A DNA stretch of 9,486 bases from Ectothiorhodospiraceae bacterium (lineage in GTDB: Bacteria > Pseudomonadota > Gammaproteobacteria > Thiohalomonadales > Thiohalomonadaceae): positions 1-9,486 of the forward strand of contig SLDE01000183.1 in assembly GCA_007125455.1 (NCBI GenBank). The letters run 5' to 3'. Position 1 is the stretch's first letter. Each line of letters starts with the position of its first letter. Positions 6,939-9,486 of this stretch are shown in pieces. The notes below the pieces were generated by a model. That model saw only the letters and a program-made list of their open reading frames with translations. It was not told the origin of the DNA and made no database searches. Both the position numbers and the translations under genes were made by a program.

Positions 6939-6976
6939 TTGTCAGTCACCTGGCATGGAGCCACTGTCCCTGACAA
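6939..6976. repeat. Inverted repeat directly after the methyltransferase stop
   Basis: TTGTCAG (6939-6945) pairs with CTGACAA (6970-6976), and an inner TGGC/GCCA pair (6951-6954, 6960-6963) can extend the fold. It touches the methyltransferase stop codon and could form a 3'-end hairpin. There is no T-tract on the minus strand, so it is not a standard intrinsic terminator, and read-through toward cbbM is possible. Confidence 0.4.
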
Positions 6977-7564
6977 CTACCTCTTCACTGCCATCGCCAC
7001 GGTGTAGCTCTTGCCCTGTTTGAGCTTGTCGTAGTTACCAAACACCTCATTGAAGTTACGTTTGATGTATTGGCGCAGGCCGTTGATCGTGACCACATAG
7101 ATCCGCCCGCCGGGCTTGAGATGGGCAAGGGCATCATGCATGAAGAGGGTGAGCATCTCGTTGCCCACCTTGGCGGGGATGTTAGAGGCGATCACATCGA
7201 AACGGCGCTCGCCCACAGCGGAAAAGCCATTACTCAGCCGTGCCTCGGCATTGACTATGCCGTTGCGCTGGATGTTTTTGTTGGCGTAATCCACGGCCAC
7301 ATAGTCCTTGTCCACCAACAGACTATGCCCTTGGGGAGCCCGCTTTGCCATGGTGATACCGATCGGCCCGTAGCCACAGCCCAGATCCAGGCAGTCATCC
7401 GCCGGGTGGATGGTCATTAGATCCAGCAGCAATCGTGAGCCTTCATCGACCTCCCGCGGTGAAAAGACTCCCCAGGTGGTGTGGAAGGTCAGGGGGTGAG
7501 CGCACAGGGTTTCGTTGAAGACGATGTCCTGACGTAGTTGTTTGAGGTACTCGCGGGTTTCCAT
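6977..7564 (-). CDS. Small class I SAM-dependent methyltransferase, RsmC/MTS-like
   Basis: The 195-residue protein has a Rossmann-type methyltransferase fold. Motif I is DLGCGYGPIG (60-69), with the acidic motif II region at VDKD (84-87). The family's second hallmark, usually NPP(F/Y/I), is here N128-I129-P130-A131. The pre-motif THT-WGVFS (about 26-36) and the overall order match the single-domain relatives of RsmC (16S rRNA guanine-N2 methyltransferase) and other MTS-domain proteins. The nearest functions are therefore RNA or small-protein N-methylation, but the substrate cannot be told. The MT domain alone is present; the N-terminal duplicate found in E. coli RsmC is absent. ATG 7562-7564 (METREYL) is preferred, with GAGAA 8 bp upstream. 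ATG 7577-7579 would add five residues. It lies between cbbM and divergent cbbR, which is not its usual neighbourhood. Co-transcription with cbbM is possible but cbbM seems to have its own promoter. Confidence 0.85.
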   Translation of the reverse strand: METREYLKQLRQDIVFNETLCAHPLTFHTTWGVFSPREVDEGSRLLLDLMTIHPADDCLDLGCGYGPIGITMAKRAPQGHSLLVDKDYVAVDYANKNIQRNGIVNAEARLSNGFSAVGERRFDVIASNIPAKVGNEMLTLFMHDALAHLKPGGRIYVVTINGLRQYIKRNFNEVFGNYDKLKQGKSYTVAMAVKR

Positions 7565-7590
7565 GGCTATGTTTCTCATACTCGACTGGG

Positions 7591-7620
7591 TTATCCATTG
7601 TCGCAGGAATATGCTTTAAT
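7591..7620 (+). promoter_or_regulatory. Candidate cbbR promoter
   Basis: A TGN-extended -10 TTTAAT (7615-7620) is preceded at 18 bp by a weak -35 TTATCC (7591-7596). The predicted start is about 25 nt before the cbbR ATG. A TTTA/TAAA dyad with a 9-nt gap (7615-7618, 7628-7631) overlaps the -10 and start region and has T-N11-A spacing, so it could serve autoregulation, as is common for LysR regulators. Confidence 0.35.
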
Positions 7621-7650
7621 CGCCTAGTAAATTGGTCGCGGCTCCTTGCT

Positions 7651-8538
7651 ATGAATATCACCCTACGCCAGCTCAAGGTTTTCGCCTCAGTGGCTCGACA
7701 CTTAAGTTTTACCCGTGCTGCCGAGGAGTTGCACCTGACGCAACCGGCCGTATCGATGCAGGTCAAACAGCTCGAGAGCCAGCTGGATAGCCGCCTGTTC
7801 GAGCAACTGGGCAAGAAGATCTATCTCACCGAGGCCGGTGAGGAGGTATTTCAATACAGCCGCAGCATTGCCCAGCAGCTGGATGAGATGGAGACGGTGC
7901 TGGCCAATCTGAAAGGCCTTGGGCGTGGCAAGCTACGCATCTCGGTCGCCACCACCGCCAACTATTTCGCCCCACGCCTGCTGGCAGCCTTCTGCAAGCG
8001 CTATCCCGGGGTGAATGTGATCTTCAGTGTCACCATCCGGCTAAGCCTGCTCAATCAGTTGGGCGAGAATGTGGTCGATATGGTGATCATGGGGCAACCA
8101 CCCAGCGGCATGGAGTTGGAGGCTGCACCCTTTATGGATAATCCGCTGGTGGTTATCGCCCCGCCGGATCACCCATTGGCCGGGGTCAAGGGGATCCCGA
8201 TGCAACGGCTGGAAGCAGAGTCCTTCCTGCTGCGCGAAGTGGGCTCCGGCACTCGCAATGCGATGCAGCGCTTCTTTGATCAGCACGAGATCTCACTGAC
8301 GACCAGCATGGAGGTCAGCAGCGATGAGGCGATCAAGCACAGCGTGCAGGCCGGGCTGGGCTTGGGGATCATGTCACGGGACGCCATCGGCCTTGAACTC
8401 GATATGGGACGCCTGGCAGTCCTCGACTGCGAAGGCTTCCCGCTGCTGCGTCAGTGGTATCTGGTCCATCGAAAAGGTAAACGGCTGTCACATATTGCAG
8501 AAGCTTTTCGCGAATTCCTCCTCCAGGAGCCTATATAG
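7651..8538 (+). CDS. cbbR: CbbR, LysR-type transcriptional regulator of the Calvin cycle genes
   Basis: The 295-residue protein begins with the LysR winged helix-turn-helix (MNITLRQLKVFASVARHLSF, then TRAAEELHLTQPAVSMQVKQLE, to about residue 60) and continues with a linker helix and a periplasmic-binding-like effector domain (about 90-290). Features recalled from CbbR proteins are present: TANYFAPRLLAAF, DMVIMGQPP, PFMDNPLVVIAPPDHPLAG, EVGSGTRNAM, SSDEAIKHSVQAGLGLGI and the WYLVHRKGKRLS ending. CbbR activates cbb operons in response to metabolites signalling the redox and carbon state. A departure is VTIRLSLL at about 128-135, where relatives as I recall them read VTNRE(T/S)LL. The start ATG 7651 has no clear ribosome site, suggesting low expression. 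It is divergent from the methyltransferase and not directly next to cbbM, which is its likely target. Confidence 0.92.
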   Translation: MNITLRQLKVFASVARHLSFTRAAEELHLTQPAVSMQVKQLESQLDSRLFEQLGKKIYLTEAGEEVFQYSRSIAQQLDEMETVLANLKGLGRGKLRISVATTANYFAPRLLAAFCKRYPGVNVIFSVTIRLSLLNQLGENVVDMVIMGQPPSGMELEAAPFMDNPLVVIAPPDHPLAGVKGIPMQRLEAESFLLREVGSGTRNAMQRFFDQHEISLTTSMEVSSDEAIKHSVQAGLGLGIMSRDAIGLELDMGRLAVLDCEGFPLLRQWYLVHRKGKRLSHIAEAFREFLLQEPI

Positions 8539-8561
8539 CCCCCACACCCGCACCAAGGTTA

Positions 8562-8590
8562 TTGCACAATTATCCCTTGCTGGTTATGAT
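8562..8590 (+). promoter_or_regulatory. Strong sigma-70-type promoter for the multihaem cytochrome gene
   Basis: TTGCAC (8562-8567) and TATGAT (8585-8590) are separated by exactly 17 bp, the best-looking promoter in the window. The transcript would start near 8597 and carry a leader of about 170 nt before the ATG at 8768. It begins just 24 bp after the cbbR stop. Confidence 0.6.
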
Positions 8591-8715
8591 GGAATGCGAA
8601 GTTAAGGACGGGATGGATTCAGCGCACGACACATAACCGGATTTTGCGAGGGAACACTCACTAGCACCCTCTCCACCCTGGCACGACAGCGGCAGCGTTT
8701 GGTTATCTGTGCTTA

Positions 8716-8762
8716 CCCCATCCCCCCGGACTCCACACTAATAAGCACTCAACAATGGGGGA
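8716..8762 (+). promoter_or_regulatory. Leader sequence able to mask the ribosome site of the cytochrome gene
   Basis: The GGGGGA of the ribosome site (8757-8762) can pair with TCCCCC at 8721-8726. Alternatively ATGGGG (8755-8760) can pair with CCCCAT at 8716-8721. The two pairings exclude each other and both cover the ribosome site. Each is only 6 bp, so this is suggestive at best. Confidence 0.3.
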
Positions 8763-8767
8763 GAAGC

Positions 8768-9486
8768 ATGATGAAACGATACCCGTGGCACCACTGGTTA
8801 TGGCTGGCCGCCCTCGGCCTGGTCTATTCCGCCGCAGGTCAGGCCTATGGCCCACACCAGGATCTCGACTGCCTTGGCTGCCATGATCCGCACTACGCCA
8901 AGGAGCAGAAACTGTTCACTGTCTCCAATCCAAGCCACCCCAACCCACGCACCGGCACCAACATCGACGGTATCTCCGCCCTCTGCCTGGGTTGCCATAA
9001 TCTGACCGAAGACGGCGGTGCCGGGGTAAAACCCATCTACCTGCACATGACCCATCCGGTCAATGTGGTGCCCAACGAACGCATCGCGGATGTACCCGAT
9101 CAACTGCTGCGTGATGGCATCCTGCAATGTGTCAGCTGCCACGATCCACACCCATCCAACCCCAACTGGCGCTACCTGCGCGTCAATACCACCAATGGCA
9201 CCCAAGTCGGCACATTTTGCGCCGTATGCCACGGCTCCAAGGTCAACGAAGGCTTCTATGGCAAGGAGCTTACCGCCAACGCCCATCGCATCTTCACCTC
9301 CATGAATGAGCAGGCGGGTGCTGGTGAGTACACCCTGGACGATCCCAACCTCGTCATCGCCAACGAGACCCCTGACTACATCCAGCCACTGGGCAGCTAC
9401 GCCAACACCATCGTGCCGGCCTACGAGATCGTCCCACGTGAGGCCTGGAACTGGGATGCCAGCCAGCAGCGCAATGTCCCCGCCGA
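8768..9486 (+). CDS. Exported multihaem cytochrome c (at least four haems), 3' end cut by window edge
   Basis: The frame from ATG 8768 runs 239 residues off the right edge. Residues 1-26 form a Sec signal peptide (basic MMKRY, hydrophobic WLWLAALGLVYSAA, cleavage probably after GQA). Four CxxCH haem-binding motifs follow: CLGCH (35-39), CLGCH (73-77), CVSCH (121-125) and CAVCH (151-155). Extra histidines nearby (His42, His57, His93, His96, His128) could serve as second axial ligands. The motifs come in two pairs, as in doubled-CXXCH cytochromes. Residues 156-239 contain no further motif, so more haem sites or another domain may follow outside. Expected role (inference): periplasmic or outer-membrane electron transfer; the substrate is not evident. 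The ribosome site GGAG (8759-8762) would also serve ATG 8771, one codon later, with better spacing. It has its own promoter downstream of cbbR and probably starts a new operon. Confidence 0.9.
   Translation, partial: MMKRYPWHHWLWLAALGLVYSAAGQAYGPHQDLDCLGCHDPHYAKEQKLFTVSNPSHPNPRTGTNIDGISALCLGCHNLTEDGGAGVKPIYLHMTHPVNVVPNERIADVPDQLLRDGILQCVSCHDPHPSNPNWRYLRVNTTNGTQVGTFCAVCHGSKVNEGFYGKELTANAHRIFTSMNEQAGAGEYTLDDPNLVIANETPDYIQPLGSYANTIVPAYEIVPREAWNWDASQQRNVPA

Noticed and set aside
6939..6976. Hairpin after the methyltransferase considered as an intrinsic terminator
   Set aside because: There is no T-tract after the hairpin on the minus strand, so it is kept only as an inverted repeat.
6901..8052. 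An identical 12-mer, CTAAGCCTGCTC, at 6901-6912 and 8041-8052
   Set aside because: A few exact 12-mers are expected by chance in a window of this size, and the flanks do not match. The second copy happens to fall in the odd CbbR segment, but that is not evidence of duplication.
1..9486. CRISPR arrays, tRNA or rRNA genes, transposases and attachment sites
   Set aside because: No regularly spaced repeats, cloverleaf-like sequence, conserved rRNA stretches or transposase motifs were seen on either strand by eye.

Overview
The window comes from a GC-rich autotrophic proteobacterium. The best fit is a gammaproteobacterial sulfur- or iron-oxidising chemolithoautotroph, free-living or symbiotic. 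This rests on a form II RuBisCO gene (cbbM) with its CbbQ/CbbO activase genes, a CbbR-type LysR regulator, and c-type cytochromes at both ends. The species cannot be named from sequence alone.

Layout, left to right. A lipid-anchored monohaem cytochrome c is cut by the left edge (minus strand, 1-431). Diverging from it is a Uma2/DUF820-family gene (519-1078, plus) broken by a one-base frameshift in a run of six G. Its end lies 10 bp from the end of cbbO (1089-3347, minus). A 276-bp spacer holding a short repeat-like element separates cbbO from cbbQ (3624-4430, minus). Divergent from cbbQ is a small lipoprotein gene of unknown function (4639-5232, plus). It converges with cbbM (5337-6716, minus), and a symmetrical terminator at 5252-5283 lies between them. 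Upstream of cbbM is a regulatory region with a 6-bp-arm palindrome placed where a LysR-type regulator would bind. Then come a small SAM-dependent methyltransferase (6977-7564, minus), divergent cbbR (7651-8538, plus), a strong sigma-70-like promoter with a leader of about 170 nt, and an exported protein with at least four haem-binding motifs, cut by the right edge (8768-9486, plus).

How it works together. CbbM fixes CO2 in the Calvin cycle. CbbQ (MoxR-type AAA+ ATPase) and CbbO (von Willebrand A adaptor) form the activase that removes inhibitory sugar phosphates from RuBisCO. CbbR is the likely transcriptional activator. The cytochromes probably serve electron transport that supplies energy and reductant, but their partners lie outside the window.

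The unusual points are architectural. cbbM is separated from cbbQO by an opposite-strand lipoprotein gene and a terminator, so the enzyme and its activase are probably transcribed separately. cbbR is separated from cbbM by a methyltransferase gene. The cbbQ-cbbO gap is enlarged by repeat-like DNA. No CRISPR array, tRNA, rRNA or transposase gene was recognised. No clearly new multigene system is evident; this is mainly a rearranged CO2-fixation locus. No stretch longer than 300 bp lacks a gene.
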